This document shows positions 1 through 7,871 of a stretch of DNA of 64,000 nucleotides, piece after piece (the first letter of the stretch is position 1; each line of letters opens with the position of its first letter). A program made the position numbers and the translations under genes. The stretch is from Oscillospiraceae bacterium (GTDB taxonomy: Bacteria; Bacillota; Clostridia; Oscillospirales; CAG-272). Under the pieces are notes generated by a model. The model was not told where the DNA came from. It did no database searches and saw only the letters and a list, made by a program, of their open reading frames with translations. The stretch is from positions 1 through 64,000 of the forward strand of contig SVTG01000007.1 in NCBI GenBank assembly GCA_015063895.1, read 5' to 3'.

Positions 1-34
1 ACAAGCACTGCATTTGTGGTCACAAACGCATGTA

Positions 35-209
35 GTGAAATGTTTTGCTTTCGCAAAACGTGAAATAATGTGCTATTGCACATTGTGAAATATCTCGCTT
101 TGCTCGATGTGAAATGAAATTTGCCCACGTTCGCGTAGCGAACATTTCACATTTGCGAAGCAAATATTTCATCGCGAAGCGATTTCACTTGCCCGCAAGG
201 GCAAATTTC
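35..209. repeat. Array of short hairpins joined by a GTGAAAT / ATTTCAC linker
   Basis: GTGAAAT occurs at 35-41, 60-66, 85-91 and 109-115, so with a 24-25 bp period. From 144 the linker appears as its reverse complement, ATTTCAC or a close variant, at 144-150, 166-172, 182-188 and 205-209. Between linkers lie short palindromes of different sequence, for example GTTTTGC/GCAAAAC, AATGTGC/GCACATT, GTTCGC/GCGAAC, ATTTGC/GCAAAT and TTGCCC/GGGCAA. The linker is conserved while each stem differs but stays self-complementary. I do not recognise a named family. No ORF here is convincing. Confidence 0.75.
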
Positions 210-212
210 GTT

Positions 213-258
213 GCGTACCTGCTCTATGGCAGGTACGCTGTACGCGGTGCTTTTTTTG
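213..258. terminator. Inverted repeat followed by a T tract, possible terminator
   Basis: GCGTACCTGC and GCAGGTACGC (213-238) form a 10 bp perfect stem with a 6-base loop. A run of seven T follows at about 252-258, but 13 bases after the stem, so it is not a classical intrinsic terminator. It lies just beyond the 3' end of the leftward UPF0340 gene and next to the hairpin array. Confidence 0.35.
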
Positions 259-264
259 TTATGA

Positions 265-810
265 TCAGAGCATGGTGTCGTCGTAGACGGCACGGCTGCC
301 GCCGATGAATTTCGGGCGTGTGCGTGCGGCCACGACAAGCGCGCTGCCAATGCGGTTGCTTTGGAGCCTGACGGGGACGGCAACCTTTTTTAAGTGCATA
401 CCGATCAGGGTGAGACCAATATCGAGTCCCGCGTCGGCCTTGACCTCCTCTACTACAATGGGTGCCTCAAAGGCGGCATAGGCGGCGGTCGCCATGGAGC
501 CGCCCGCCTTGGGCTGCGGCACAACGTTGACACGTTCGGCAAAGGGGAGTGCGGCGCTTTCGATCACGATGGCGCGGTTCAGGTGTTCACAGCACTGTAC
601 GGCGAGATAGATGCCCCTTTCCTTGGCATAATCGTAAAGGCCGTCAAAGACCTCCCTTGCCACGTCGGGCGCGGAATGGGTGCCGATCCGCTCACCGATG
701 ATCTCGCTGGTGGAGCAGCCGATGACAAGAATGCTGCCTTTTGGCAGGTCGGCGATACGACACAGCTCCTTGATCGTTTCGTTGGCTTGCTGATAATAGG
801 ATCTTTCCAT
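265..810 (-). CDS. UPF0340 / TIGR01440 family protein (YwlG-like)
   Basis: This encodes a 181-residue protein recognisable as UPF0340, the family of Bacillus subtilis YwlG, close to the usual family length. The family has no established biochemical function; none is assigned here. Visible family features include a GCSTSEIIGERIG segment near residues 32-44 and a C-terminal region with IGMHLKKVAVPVR. The ATG at 810 is chosen because GAGG lies about 7 bases upstream; a longer reading frame reaches 876 but would overlap the preceding gene and has no ribosome binding site. The oxidoreductase gene at 830-1966 ends 19 bases upstream, so the two are probably co-transcribed leftwards. Confidence 0.85.
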   Translation of the reverse strand: MERSYYQQANETIKELCRIADLPKGSILVIGCSTSEIIGERIGTHSAPDVAREVFDGLYDYAKERGIYLAVQCCEHLNRAIVIESAALPFAERVNVVPQPKAGGSMATAAYAAFEAPIVVEEVKADAGLDIGLTLIGMHLKKVAVPVRLQSNRIGSALVVAARTRPKFIGGSRAVYDDTML

Positions 811-829
811 AGTAAACCTCGTTTTTAAA

Positions 830-1966
830 TCATACCTCGACAAAAACGTGCTCGTTTGAGGACTTTTTGGCGGCAAGGCAGAGATGCGCGCTGAAAATAC
901 CCTCAGCGAGAGGGGCGATCGAGGTGGCGGTGCCCTTCATGACGTCGATAAAGTTTTCAACCAGGTTGCGGTCGCCCCCGAAGTGTGAGCCGCTTGCCCC
1001 GTTGATGCGGTATTCCTCGGTGATATTTTCCTGGTGGCGGTAAACGTGAATGGTGCTGGTGACCCAGTCAAATTCAAGCGTGCCCTTAAAGCCGATCAGG
1101 CGCGCGCCGCGCTTGCCGGCGCCGTTGCGTGCCACAAAGTTCTGGGTGTACACCACGTGCATGCCGTTTTCGTATTCGAGAATACAGCTGCCGCTATCCT
1201 CGATCGTCACGTCCTTGGCAAAGCAGCAATAGGGGCCGATAATATAGCGGTCACCGTTCTTTTTGACGTTGTAGGGGCTTTCCGGGCAGGTCTTGGTCTT
1301 GTCGCACTCGGCGCAAAGCTTACCTGCGGGCTCATCGCCCCCAAATACGCGCTGTGATTTTGCCGCGCAGATGCGTACGGGCTTCAATGCTCCTAAGAGA
1401 TAGGTGATATAGTCAAGGTCGTGTGTGGCCTTTTGCAGCCACTGGCCTCCCGTTTCCTTTTCCTCGCGATACCATTTGTGGTAGTAGCCGCGTCCGTAGG
1501 GCACGTTGTTGTAGGCCTGTACGTGCTCGATGCTGCCGATCTTGCCTGCGTCTGTAAGCTCCTTGACCTTCAAGAGAAGCGCCGAGGTGCGCAAGGGGAA
1601 GGAAACCACGGTTTTTTCGTTCATGGTGGGCAGAATGGTTTTTAGTGTGTCGAGCTGTGCCTCGGTCGTGGAGACCGGCTTTTCAAGAAAGAGGGGGAGA
1701 TTGTATTTTGCTACCAGCACGGCGTATTCGGTGTGCAGATTACAGCGCGTGCCGATCAGCACGCCGTCAAGCTTTTCGCTTTTCAGCATCTCCTCGGCGT
1801 CGGTATAATAATTGACGTTTTCATAGCCCTTTTCTCGGTCTTTTTGCTTGGCGGCCTCAAGGTCGGTATCCATGACGGCGCACAGACGCGCTTCGCCGCT
1901 TTCTGAAAGCTTGTCTACAATGCCGCTGATGCGGTTGCCGTAGCCAATGACAGCAAAGTTTAACAT
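830..1966 (-). CDS. Gfo/Idh/MocA family NAD(P)-dependent oxidoreductase
   Basis: This 378-residue protein has an N-terminal Rossmann fold with a VIGYGNRISG nucleotide-binding loop (residues 6-15), the family EKP motif at 95-97 and a THDLDY segment at 181-186 in the substrate domain. Members oxidise or reduce sugars, inositols and their derivatives; the substrate cannot be read from sequence. A cysteine-rich insert (Cys200, 218, 221, 227, 247, 248) looks like a structural metal site. Start ATG is preceded by AAAGGAGAG. The promoter at 1999-2027 has a good -10 but poor -35, consistent with activator dependence, and the divergent neighbour is an AraC-type regulator, suggesting a carbohydrate-responsive unit. 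Confidence 0.88.
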   Translation of the reverse strand: MLNFAVIGYGNRISGIVDKLSESGEARLCAVMDTDLEAAKQKDREKGYENVNYYTDAEEMLKSEKLDGVLIGTRCNLHTEYAVLVAKYNLPLFLEKPVSTTEAQLDTLKTILPTMNEKTVVSFPLRTSALLLKVKELTDAGKIGSIEHVQAYNNVPYGRGYYHKWYREEKETGGQWLQKATHDLDYITYLLGALKPVRICAAKSQRVFGGDEPAGKLCAECDKTKTCPESPYNVKKNGDRYIIGPYCCFAKDVTIEDSGSCILEYENGMHVVYTQNFVARNGAGKRGARLIGFKGTLEFDWVTSTIHVYRHQENITEEYRINGASGSHFGGDRNLVENFIDVMKGTATSIAPLAEGIFSAHLCLAAKKSSNEHVFVEV

Positions 1967-1998
1967 ATTTTCTCTCCTTTGTATGTGGGATCAATACA

Positions 1999-2027
1999 AG
2001 TATAGCACGCGCGTGCTGTGATTACCA
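1999..2027 (-). promoter_or_regulatory. Promoter of the oxidoreductase-UPF0340 unit, with adjacent palindrome
   Basis: Read leftwards, a -10 TATACT (1999-2004) sits upstream of the oxidoreductase gene, with a weak -35 TGGTAA (2022-2027) at 17 bp spacing. Between them is a perfect 14 bp palindrome AGCACGCGCGTGCT (2004-2017), a candidate operator. The octamer GTGCTATA or its complement recurs at 2001-2008, 2046-2053 and 2961-2968, near three promoters of this region. Confidence 0.5.
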
Positions 2028-2063
2028 TTCACCAAACTGCCGTTTTATAGCACAAAACTGCTA

Positions 2064-2092
2064 TTGACAAACGGTGCCGCCTTTGCTAAAAT
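2064..2092 (+). promoter_or_regulatory. Promoter of the AraC-family regulator
   Basis: TTGACA (2064-2069) and TAAAAT (2087-2092) are separated by 17 bp, a near-consensus housekeeping promoter. The start codon of the regulator gene is 18 bases beyond, preceded by TGAGGTGA. The promoter is divergent from that of the oxidoreductase gene. Confidence 0.7.
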
Positions 2093-2109
2093 AAGACTGA
2101 GGTGACGCT

Positions 2110-2916
2110 ATGAAGTTAAACAGCGAAAAAATTTCAGCACGCTTTTTGGAGATCAATAACTGTAATATCCAGGATCTTGGTGTGCGTGACCGCCGCATGG
2201 TGCGCCCCGCGGGGCGCGCGGATTACCATCTTTTATATATATTGCGCGGCGCTTGCTACGTAACCGACGGGGGCGCGCGTGTGCGTTATGAAGCGGGGCA
2301 TCTGATTTTGTACCGTCCGCACGAGCGACAGGAGTATGATTTTCTTGCCGCTGATGAGACCGTTTCGGCATTCGTGCATTTTTCGGGAACCTGCGTGCAG
2401 GAGCTGCTGACGGCGCTGGGGCTGGCACGTGAGCGCGCGATCTTTGTGGGCAGCGGCAAGCGCTTGGAGCGCCTTTTCCGTGATATGGTCGATGAGTTTT
2501 GCCTCAAAAAGCCTTACTACACGGAAAGTGCGGCGGCGCTCTTGGTACAGTTTGTGTCGCTTGCCGCGCGGAGTGCGAAGGGTGACGGCGTGGTGCGGGC
2601 CGCGCGCAGCGAGGGGATCGCTGAGGTGCTGCGTCATATGCACCGTCATTATAACGAGGCACACGACGTGGCCTTTTATGCCGCTATGTGTCATCTGAGT
2701 GTCGGGCGCTTTGCGCACGCCTTTAAGCAAGCCACGGGCACGAGTCCGAAGCGCTATGTGCTGGAGCTGAGGATCCATGCCGCACTGGATCTGCTTGCCT
2801 CAACCGATCTTGCCGTGTGCGAGGTGGGGGCCTTGGTGGGCATTGAGGACGTGAACTATTTTAGCCGTCTGATCAAGCAGCACACGGGAAAAACGCCCCG
2901 TGCACAGCGTGGCTGA
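2110..2916 (+). CDS. AraC family transcriptional regulator
   Basis: This 268-residue protein has an N-terminal cupin-like sensing domain (about residues 10-140; the HLILYRPHERQEYDF segment is typical) and a C-terminal AraC double helix-turn-helix (about 170-265), including the SPKRYVLELRI linker and a second helix ending NYFSRLIKQHTGKTP. The family mostly activates carbohydrate genes on ligand binding. It is divergent from the Gfo/Idh/MocA gene and followed by an aldose-epimerase-like and a sugar-isomerase-like gene, so a sugar-responsive role for this local cluster is a reasonable inference. Ligand unknown. The start ATG has TGAGGTGA upstream. Confidence 0.88.
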   Translation: MKLNSEKISARFLEINNCNIQDLGVRDRRMVRPAGRADYHLLYILRGACYVTDGGARVRYEAGHLILYRPHERQEYDFLAADETVSAFVHFSGTCVQELLTALGLARERAIFVGSGKRLERLFRDMVDEFCLKKPYYTESAAALLVQFVSLAARSAKGDGVVRAARSEGIAEVLRHMHRHYNEAHDVAFYAAMCHLSVGRFAHAFKQATGTSPKRYVLELRIHAALDLLASTDLAVCEVGALVGIEDVNYFSRLIKQHTGKTPRAQRG

Positions 2917-2941
2917 AGTTTATAACTTTTCTGCTATTTTG

Positions 2942-2970
2942 TTGCACCTTGCGTTTGAATGTGCTATAAT
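2942..2970 (+). promoter_or_regulatory. Promoter of the aldose epimerase-like gene
   Basis: TTGCAC (2942-2947) and a perfect TATAAT (2965-2970) are spaced by 17 bp. The -10 region shares the text GTGCTATA..ACTTGTA with the leftward oxidoreductase promoter near 2000, which suggests a common regulator. Confidence 0.65.
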
Positions 2971-3015
2971 ACTTGTAGCAAGTGTGGGCGCGTGCCTGCA
3001 TGAAAGGAGATTTTT

Positions 3016-3885
3016 ATGATTTACGTATTGAAAAACGATAAGCTTACCGTAAAGATTTCAAGCTTTGGTGCCGTGTTGACCTCGGTCGTTGGGGCTGACG
3101 GCTGTGAATATATGTGGCAGGGCGACGAACGGTATTGGGAGGATACGGCTCCATGGCTCTTTCCGATCTGCGGCAGATTACCGAACGGCCGGTATACCTA
3201 CGGTGGCAAGATCTTTGCCATGGACTGCCACGGCTTTGCACAGGCCAGCGAATTTGAAGCAAGTGAGGTAAGCGATACCGCGCTCACTCTCTCACTGACG
3301 GCAAACGAGCAGACCAAAAAGCAATACCCCTTTGACTTTGTTTTTGCCATCACCTATACGCTCTCCGATACGCGACTGAATTGCCGCCTTTCGGTGGAAA
3401 ACAAGGGCACAGAGCTCTTGCCCGCGACCTTTGGCGGTCACCCCGGATTCAACATTCCGCTTGACGGGGAGAGTGATTTCTCGGATTGGCGCTTAGAATT
3501 TGACAAGCCCTGCTATCCCGATTCGGTGATCTTCACCGATGCTTTGCAGGACAGCGGCAAGCGCGTGGCATATCCTTTGGAGAACAGCCGCCGTTTCCCG
3601 CTTTCGCACGACCTGTTTCGCATTGACGGTGTGTTCCTTACCGGTATGGCACAAAGCGTTACGCTTTGCTCGGATAAATCGGCGCGCAGCGTGACCGTCA
3701 CCTACGGTGATGCCCCCTACCTCGGCATCTGGAGCAGTGATAACGACGGCCCCTTTGTTTGCATTGAGCCCTGGTGGGGCATGGCTACGCAGGAGGGGTC
3801 TGTTGCGCTGGAGGAAAAGTGCAATATGTTCCGCTTGCCTGCGGGTGCTTCGCATGCAGCGGACATTACCATCGATTTTCAATAA
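3016..3885 (+). CDS. Aldose 1-epimerase family protein
   Basis: This 289-residue protein matches the compact galactose-mutarotase-like (YeaD/LacX-type) epimerase family, which interconverts alpha and beta anomers of aldoses or sugar phosphates in the cytoplasm. Seen in the sequence: the early PWLFPICGRLPNG segment near residue 48, FGGHPGFNIPL near 139 containing the conserved HPGF histidine, and a C-terminal CIEPWWGMAT with the catalytic glutamate candidate. The ATG follows AAAGGAGA. It has its own promoter and is followed after 15 bases by the isomerase-like gene at 3901, forming a two-gene carbohydrate unit. The sugar is not determinable. Confidence 0.88.
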   Translation: MIYVLKNDKLTVKISSFGAVLTSVVGADGCEYMWQGDERYWEDTAPWLFPICGRLPNGRYTYGGKIFAMDCHGFAQASEFEASEVSDTALTLSLTANEQTKKQYPFDFVFAITYTLSDTRLNCRLSVENKGTELLPATFGGHPGFNIPLDGESDFSDWRLEFDKPCYPDSVIFTDALQDSGKRVAYPLENSRRFPLSHDLFRIDGVFLTGMAQSVTLCSDKSARSVTVTYGDAPYLGIWSSDNDGPFVCIEPWWGMATQEGSVALEEKCNMFRLPAGASHAADITIDFQ

Positions 3886-3900
3886 GTGAGAGGTAGCAAC

Positions 3901-4764
3901 ATGAGGATTTCAACCGATCTTGGCTCGGCTTCGCGTTTTGGCGGTTATGAAAAGGGTGTGGAGTTGATCGGCCGCGCGGGATTTGACGCGTGGGACCTGT
4001 CAATGTTTAATCTGGCGCGCTATGATTGGAAAAACGGATGTATCAAGGACAGCGACGATGTGTTTCGCGGCCCCCAATACCTGAAAAAGGCGCGCGAGCT
4101 GAAACAGATCGGCGAGGCGTTTGGCATGGTCTGCAACCAGTCGCACGCCCCGTATCCCTGCCACGTCGCGGGCATGCGCGATTGGCTCAGGCGTGCACTG
4201 GAGCTTTCTGCCGAGGTGGGCGCTGAGATCTGCGTGATACACCCCGACGGCAACACACGCGAGGAGATGATCGAAATGTATCTGGATCTGCTCCCCTTTG
4301 CAAAAGCGTGCGGCGTCAGGATGGCGGCGGAAAATATTGCCTATCGCGATAAGAGCACGGGGCTGTATGCGCCGCATTATTGCTCCGATCCCGCTCGCTT
4401 TATCAGCGTGATCGACGAGATCGGCGATCCTTATCTGGTGGCGCTGCTTGACGTGGCGCATGCAGAGGTGCAGGGCCTTGACACCTCGGCTACCGAAATG
4501 ATCTATGCTCTGGGGGCAGATCGCCTGAAGGGCTTGCACATTCACGATAATGACAAGAAAAACGATCAGCATAAGCTCCCCTTTACCGCTTCGATCGCGT
4601 TTGAACCGATCGTTCGGGCGCTGAAGGAGATCGGTTATGGCGGATACTTTACCATGGAGGCCGACGCGTTTGTGTATGGCGCGCCGCTTGACGAGGGTGA
4701 GGCTACCTTAAAGGAGCTGGCACGCGTGGCGCGCGTGTTGGCGGATATGTTTGAAAAAGCGTAA
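3901..4764 (+). CDS. Sugar phosphate isomerase/epimerase family protein (TIM barrel)
   Basis: The 287-residue product is a xylose-isomerase-like/AP-endonuclease-2 fold TIM barrel. Metal-ligand positions typical of the family are visible: H in NQSHAPYP, E in the MAAENIAY strand, D-x-AH in LLDVAHAEV, HIHDND and the C-terminal MEAD. Family members isomerise or epimerise sugars or inositol derivatives. The ATG at 3901 is preferred over the in-frame GTG at 3886 because GAGAGG lies 7 bases before it. It is cotranscribed with the aldose-epimerase-like gene and closed by a terminator. A paralogue of the same fold occurs at 17341-18255. Confidence 0.85.
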   Translation: MRISTDLGSASRFGGYEKGVELIGRAGFDAWDLSMFNLARYDWKNGCIKDSDDVFRGPQYLKKARELKQIGEAFGMVCNQSHAPYPCHVAGMRDWLRRALELSAEVGAEICVIHPDGNTREEMIEMYLDLLPFAKACGVRMAAENIAYRDKSTGLYAPHYCSDPARFISVIDEIGDPYLVALLDVAHAEVQGLDTSATEMIYALGADRLKGLHIHDNDKKNDQHKLPFTASIAFEPIVRALKEIGYGGYFTMEADAFVYGAPLDEGEATLKELARVARVLADMFEKA

Positions 4765-4773
4765 CAATAGGAT

Positions 4774-4812
4774 AAAAAGAGGGGCGATTGACGAGCAATC
4801 GCCCCTCTTTTA
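4774..4812 (+). terminator. Intrinsic terminator after the isomerase-like gene
   Basis: GAGGGGCGATTG and CAATCGCCCCTC form a 12 bp GC-rich stem with a five-base loop, flanked by A and T tracts on either side. It can act in both directions, but only the left-hand unit ends here. Confidence 0.9.
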
Positions 4813-5251
4813 CGTGTTTTTTAGAAAAAACGCAATCCGCAAAAAATAAAATTGGAAAATTTAAGTAATAAATTGGAAAATGGAAAGGCGGCAAAGGCCG
4901 GCAGTATGGACATATCGCGGTTGTTGGCGTCGCTTAACGCCTGCTTTTCTGCTCGTAGCGAGCGCCTTGCACGCCGATAAAGGATCTGCGCGTGTGCGCG
5001 CTTCGGGTGTCGCAACCCCGGTGCGTGCTTGGGGGGTGCTTCTATCTTATATAAACGTACGCGCGTGCGTAAGGCGCCGCGTGTGCGTGGAAGCGGTGTG
5101 CTTGGCGTACTCCCCGGGTATTGGCTTGGATTTGAAGCCATCATCTGCTCATATATGCTTGTTTGGGAAAATTTAAAGTATTGATTTGATCTTCCAAAAC
5201 GGCTCAATAAAAAAATTTTTCCGCTTTTGGAAAAAATATCTTCAAAAACCC
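4813..5251. other. 440 bp gap upstream of recA with no recognisable gene
   Basis: The edges are AT-rich and the core (about 4885-5130) is GC-rich and full of alternating GCGTGTGCG text. No start with a ribosome binding site, codon bias or protein motif supports any reading frame. I looked for signatures of RNase P RNA, tmRNA, SRP RNA and tRNA and saw none. Imperfect direct repeats of about 25 bp containing GGAAAATTTAA flank the core, near 4851-4876 and 5161-5187. A small RNA gene or decayed insert is possible but unproven. Confidence 0.5.
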
Positions 5252-5280
5252 TTGACAAGCGGTAAAAAGGCGTGTATAAT
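5252..5280 (+). promoter_or_regulatory. recA promoter
   Basis: TTGACA (5252-5257) and TATAAT (5275-5280) are both perfect consensus hexamers with a 17 bp spacer. No clear LexA box of either the Gram-positive (GAAC-N4-GTTC) or the CTG-N10-CAG type is visible around it. Confidence 0.85.
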
Positions 5281-5290
5281 GGGTACAGTT

Positions 5291-5307
5291 AAGGGCGTGC
5301 AGCCCTT
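5291..5307 (+). other. Hairpin in the recA 5' untranslated region
   Basis: AAGGGC and GCCCTT form a 6 bp stem with a five-base loop, about 5-10 bases after the expected transcription start. It could be a 5' stability element or an operator. No function is known to me. Confidence 0.4.
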
Positions 5308-5342
5308 CTTGGATCAAATTTGCAGAATGGAAGGTAACCGAT

Positions 5343-6458
5343 ATGAAAGCAAGCACAAAGAAAACGGCCGTAGCAGCAGGCGTTGATGCAAACGAAAGAA
5401 AAAAGGCTCTTGAAACCGCGATCAAGCAGCTGGAACGCGATTTTGGTGCAGGCACGATCATGAAGCTGGGTGAGAATACCCATATGGAGGTGCAGGCCGT
5501 GCATACGGGCTCTCTGTCGCTTGATATGGCACTCGGCATCGGCGGTGTGCCGCGCGGACGTATCATTGAGATCTTTGGCCCTGAATCCTCGGGTAAAACG
5601 ACGGTGGCTCTCCACATTGTGGCCGAGGTGCAAAAAACAGGCGGTCAGGCTGCCTTCATTGATGCAGAGCACGCACTGGATCCCGTATACGCAAAGGCGC
5701 TGGGTGTAGATATTGATAATCTGCTTGTGTCTCAGCCCGATTGCGGCGAGGAGGCGCTGGATATCACCGAGGCGTTGGTGCGCTCGGGTGCCATTGACGT
5801 GGTGGTCATCGACTCGGTGGCGGCCCTTGTGCCCCGTCAGGAGATCGAGGGTGATATGGGTCAGTCGCAGGTGGGCGTGCAGGCACGCTTGATGTCGCAG
5901 GCCATGCGTAAGCTCTCCGCCGTGATCTCAAAGAGCAATGCCGTCGTGATCTTTATTAACCAGCTGCGTGAAAAGGTTGGCGTAATGTACGGAAATCCCG
6001 AAACCACCACGGGCGGTCGTGCGCTGAAGTTTTATGCCTCTGTGCGCATTGACGTGCGCAAGACCGAGCAGCTGAAAAACGGCAATGACATTTACGGAAA
6101 CCACGTGAAATGCAAGATCGTGAAGAATAAGGTGGCGCCCCCCTTCCGCGTAGCAGAGTTTGACATTCTTTACGGTAAGGGCATCTCCCGCGCGGGTGAG
6201 CTTGTGGATATCGGTCTTGCCCTTGACGTGATCCAGAAGAGCGGGTCGTGGTTCTCCTACAACGGTGAACGCCTGGGACAGGGCAAGGACAATATCCGCA
6301 AGATGCTTGAAAGCGACACGGCCCTGTTTGAGGAGATCGAGGGTAAGATCCGCGCCGCCAGTGAGCAGATGAGCGTGAATGAAGAGGCCTTTGACGTAGA
6401 TGACGAGGAGGAAGAGGATTTTGACCTTCGCGCCCTGAAGATGGACGATGACAATTAA
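5343..6458 (+). CDS. recA: Recombinase RecA
   Basis: RecA (371 residues) polymerises on single-stranded DNA, catalyses ATP-dependent homologous pairing and strand exchange, and promotes LexA-type autocleavage. Walker [10 protein letters not shown] is at residues 79-87, Walker B VVIDSV near 154-159, and the MAW segment and loop regions (for example [26 protein letters not shown]) are intact. The C-terminal tail is strongly acidic (DDEEEEDFD), as usual. The ATG is preceded by GGAAGGTAA. It has a perfect consensus promoter, and recX overlaps its last codons, so the two are coexpressed. Confidence 0.99.
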   Translation: MKASTKKTAVAAGVDANERKKALETAIKQLERDFGAGTIMKLGENTHMEVQAVHTGSLSLDMALGIGGVPRGRIIEIFGPESSGKTTVALHIVAEVQKTGGQAAFIDAEHALDPVYAKALGVDIDNLLVSQPDCGEEALDITEALVRSGAIDVVVIDSVAALVPRQEIEGDMGQSQVGVQARLMSQAMRKLSAVISKSNAVVIFINQLREKVGVMYGNPETTTGGRALKFYASVRIDVRKTEQLKNGNDIYGNHVKCKIVKNKVAPPFRVAEFDILYGKGISRAGELVDIGLALDVIQKSGSWFSYNGERLGQGKDNIRKMLESDTALFEEIEGKIRAASEQMSVNEEAFDVDDEEEEDFDLRALKMDDDN

Positions 6459-7092
6459 CGAAAAGATCATGCTGTGCGCTGTGCGCGCCGCCGATGGCGG
6501 CGCGCGTCTGCTGCTTGACGTGACGCGGGGTGAGGGCGAGGACAAGCGCCGCGAAACGCTCTGCGTTTTCGCGGCACGCCTCGGATACGTGCCCGTTTGC
6601 GGCACGGTATCCCCCGATACGTATGCGGAATTTGTGCACGAAGCAAGCGTTTGCGAGGCGGTAACGCTGGGGCTGCGCCTGCTTTCATATAGCGGTGTGT
6701 CGCGTGCCCGACTGATAGAAAAGATGCGTGTGCGCGGCGTGTCGGCGGCGACAGCAAGAGAGGCTGCCGATCTGCTGGCAAGCGAAGGGTATCTTGATGA
6801 GACCGAGAGTGCATTGGCGGCGATGCGAGGTGATCTTGCAAAGCTCTGGGGAGATAAGCGTATTTTGCAGGACCTTGCCGCCAAGGGATACCGCGGTGCG
6901 GCATTGGAGGGCGTCAAGGAGATGCTTCGCGGTGAAAATGCCGCCAAACGGTGTGCAAAACTCATTAAAAAACGCCACATGGAGCTGCCGCAGGAGGAGG
7001 AAGATATCGCCCGCTTTGCTGCGGTATTGATGCGATACGGTTATACGGTGCGCGAGATCAAGCAGGCGCTTGAAGAGATCGCTGAATTTTAA
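6448..7092 (+). CDS. recX: Regulatory protein RecX
   Basis: The 214-residue product is a RecX family protein: three-helix repeats of the type [22 protein letters not shown], then [11 protein letters not shown] and a third repeat near the C terminus. RecX binds RecA filaments and limits their growth or activity. Placement directly downstream of recA with an 11-base overlap (start 6448, recA stop 6456-6458) implies translational coupling. The N-terminal approximately 60 residues are less conserved, as in other Firmicutes RecX. A terminator follows. Confidence 0.9.
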   Translation: MTINEKIMLCAVRAADGGARLLLDVTRGEGEDKRRETLCVFAARLGYVPVCGTVSPDTYAEFVHEASVCEAVTLGLRLLSYSGVSRARLIEKMRVRGVSAATAREAADLLASEGYLDETESALAAMRGDLAKLWGDKRILQDLAAKGYRGAALEGVKEMLRGENAAKRCAKLIKKRHMELPQEEEDIARFAAVLMRYGYTVREIKQALEEIAEF

Positions 7093-7110
7093 AAGGTGCC
7101 GTAATGGTAT

Positions 7111-7139
7111 AAAAAAGCCGTGTTTTACACGGCTTTTTT
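7111..7139 (+). terminator. Intrinsic terminator after recX
   Basis: AAAAAAGCCGTG and CACGGCTTTTTT form a stem flanked by A and T runs, 20 bases after the recX stop codon. Confidence 0.9.
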
Positions 7140-7225
7140 GCCCATGCGGCGCCATTTTGTGCCATGACCCCCCGCCCGCTTGTGTCAAAATGGAAAAATC
7201 AGCCGTTGACTTTTTTGGCATGGGG

Positions 7226-7254
7226 TTTACAAATACGTAAAAATGGAGTATAAT
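7226..7254 (+). promoter_or_regulatory. Promoter of the Nudix-MFS-GDPD unit
   Basis: TTTACA (7226-7231) and TATAAT (7249-7254) are 17 bp apart. The expected transcript starts near 7261, which rules out the in-frame ATG at 7260 as start of the next gene. Confidence 0.75.
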
Positions 7255-7295
7255 ACTATATGTCTTATCAATTACTCAGTGAGGTTGACAATTGT

Positions 7296-7871
7296 ATGAA
7301 TTTAGAAGAGAAAAAGCTCAGCTCCGAGTCAATATTTGACGGCAAGGTGCTGCACGTACGCCGCGATGAGGTCGCACTCCCGAACGGGGAAGGGGCGGTG
7401 CGTGAATACGTACACCACATCGGTGCTGTGGCGATCCTGCCCTTGACCGACGAGGGGGAGGTCATTTTAGAGCGTCAATTCCGCTACCCGTTCGGTGATA
7501 TTTTGGTGGAGATCCCCGCAGGCAAGCTTGATAGCCCCGAGGAGGATCCGCGCAAGGCGGCGCTGCGTGAGCTAAGAGAAGAAACGGGGGCTGTTGCAGC
7601 GGACCTTACCTATCTTGGCGATTATTACGGCTCGCCCGCGATTCTTGACGAGCGTATTCGTTTATATCTGGCTACGGGTCTTAGTTTTACCGAGCAGCAG
7701 ACCGATGACGATGAATTTTTGGAGGTCTTTCGTATGCCCCTCGAGGCCCTTGTCGAGGAGGTTATGTCGGGCAATCTGCCCGACGGCAAAACGCAAGTGG
7801 CCGCGCTTCGCGTATGGGCGATGCTAAAAGAAAAAAATAAGGAGAGTGTTGGTGTTGAAACTCAATTATAA
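7296..7871 (+). CDS. Nudix hydrolase, ADP-ribose pyrophosphatase type
   Basis: This 191-residue Nudix protein resembles ADP-ribose pyrophosphatases (NudF/YqkG), which split ADP-ribose to AMP and ribose 5-phosphate. The Nudix box begins at GKLDS (residue 76) and ends with the catalytic REETGAV helix; upstream is the EREFRYP-like LERQFRYPFG segment characteristic of the subgroup. The start at 7296 is chosen since the promoter's -10 lies at 7249-7254 and GAGG precedes this ATG. The 3' end overlaps the MFS gene by 20 bases. Exact substrate is an inference from the subgroup. Confidence 0.9.
   Translation: MNLEEKKLSSESIFDGKVLHVRRDEVALPNGEGAVREYVHHIGAVAILPLTDEGEVILERQFRYPFGDILVEIPAGKLDSPEEDPRKAALRELREETGAVAADLTYLGDYYGSPAILDERIRLYLATGLSFTEQQTDDDEFLEVFRMPLEALVEEVMSGNLPDGKTQVAALRVWAMLKEKNKESVGVETQL

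Noticed and set aside
35..209. Hairpin array as a CRISPR array
   Set aside because: The 7-base linker is far too short for a CRISPR repeat and the intervals are palindromes rather than unique spacers.
394..828. 144-codon rightward frame opposite the UPF0340 gene
   Set aside because: It lies wholly antisense to the well-supported UPF0340 gene, has no ribosome binding site and no recognisable protein pattern.
4821..5258. 145-codon leftward and 98-codon rightward frames in the gap before recA
   Set aside because: Neither has a ribosome binding site, codon bias or family motif; the leftward one overlaps the recA promoter.
5928..6980. 350-codon frame antisense to recA and recX
   Set aside because: Pure shadow of recA/recX; its translation is rich in Arg, Ser and Ala with no domain.
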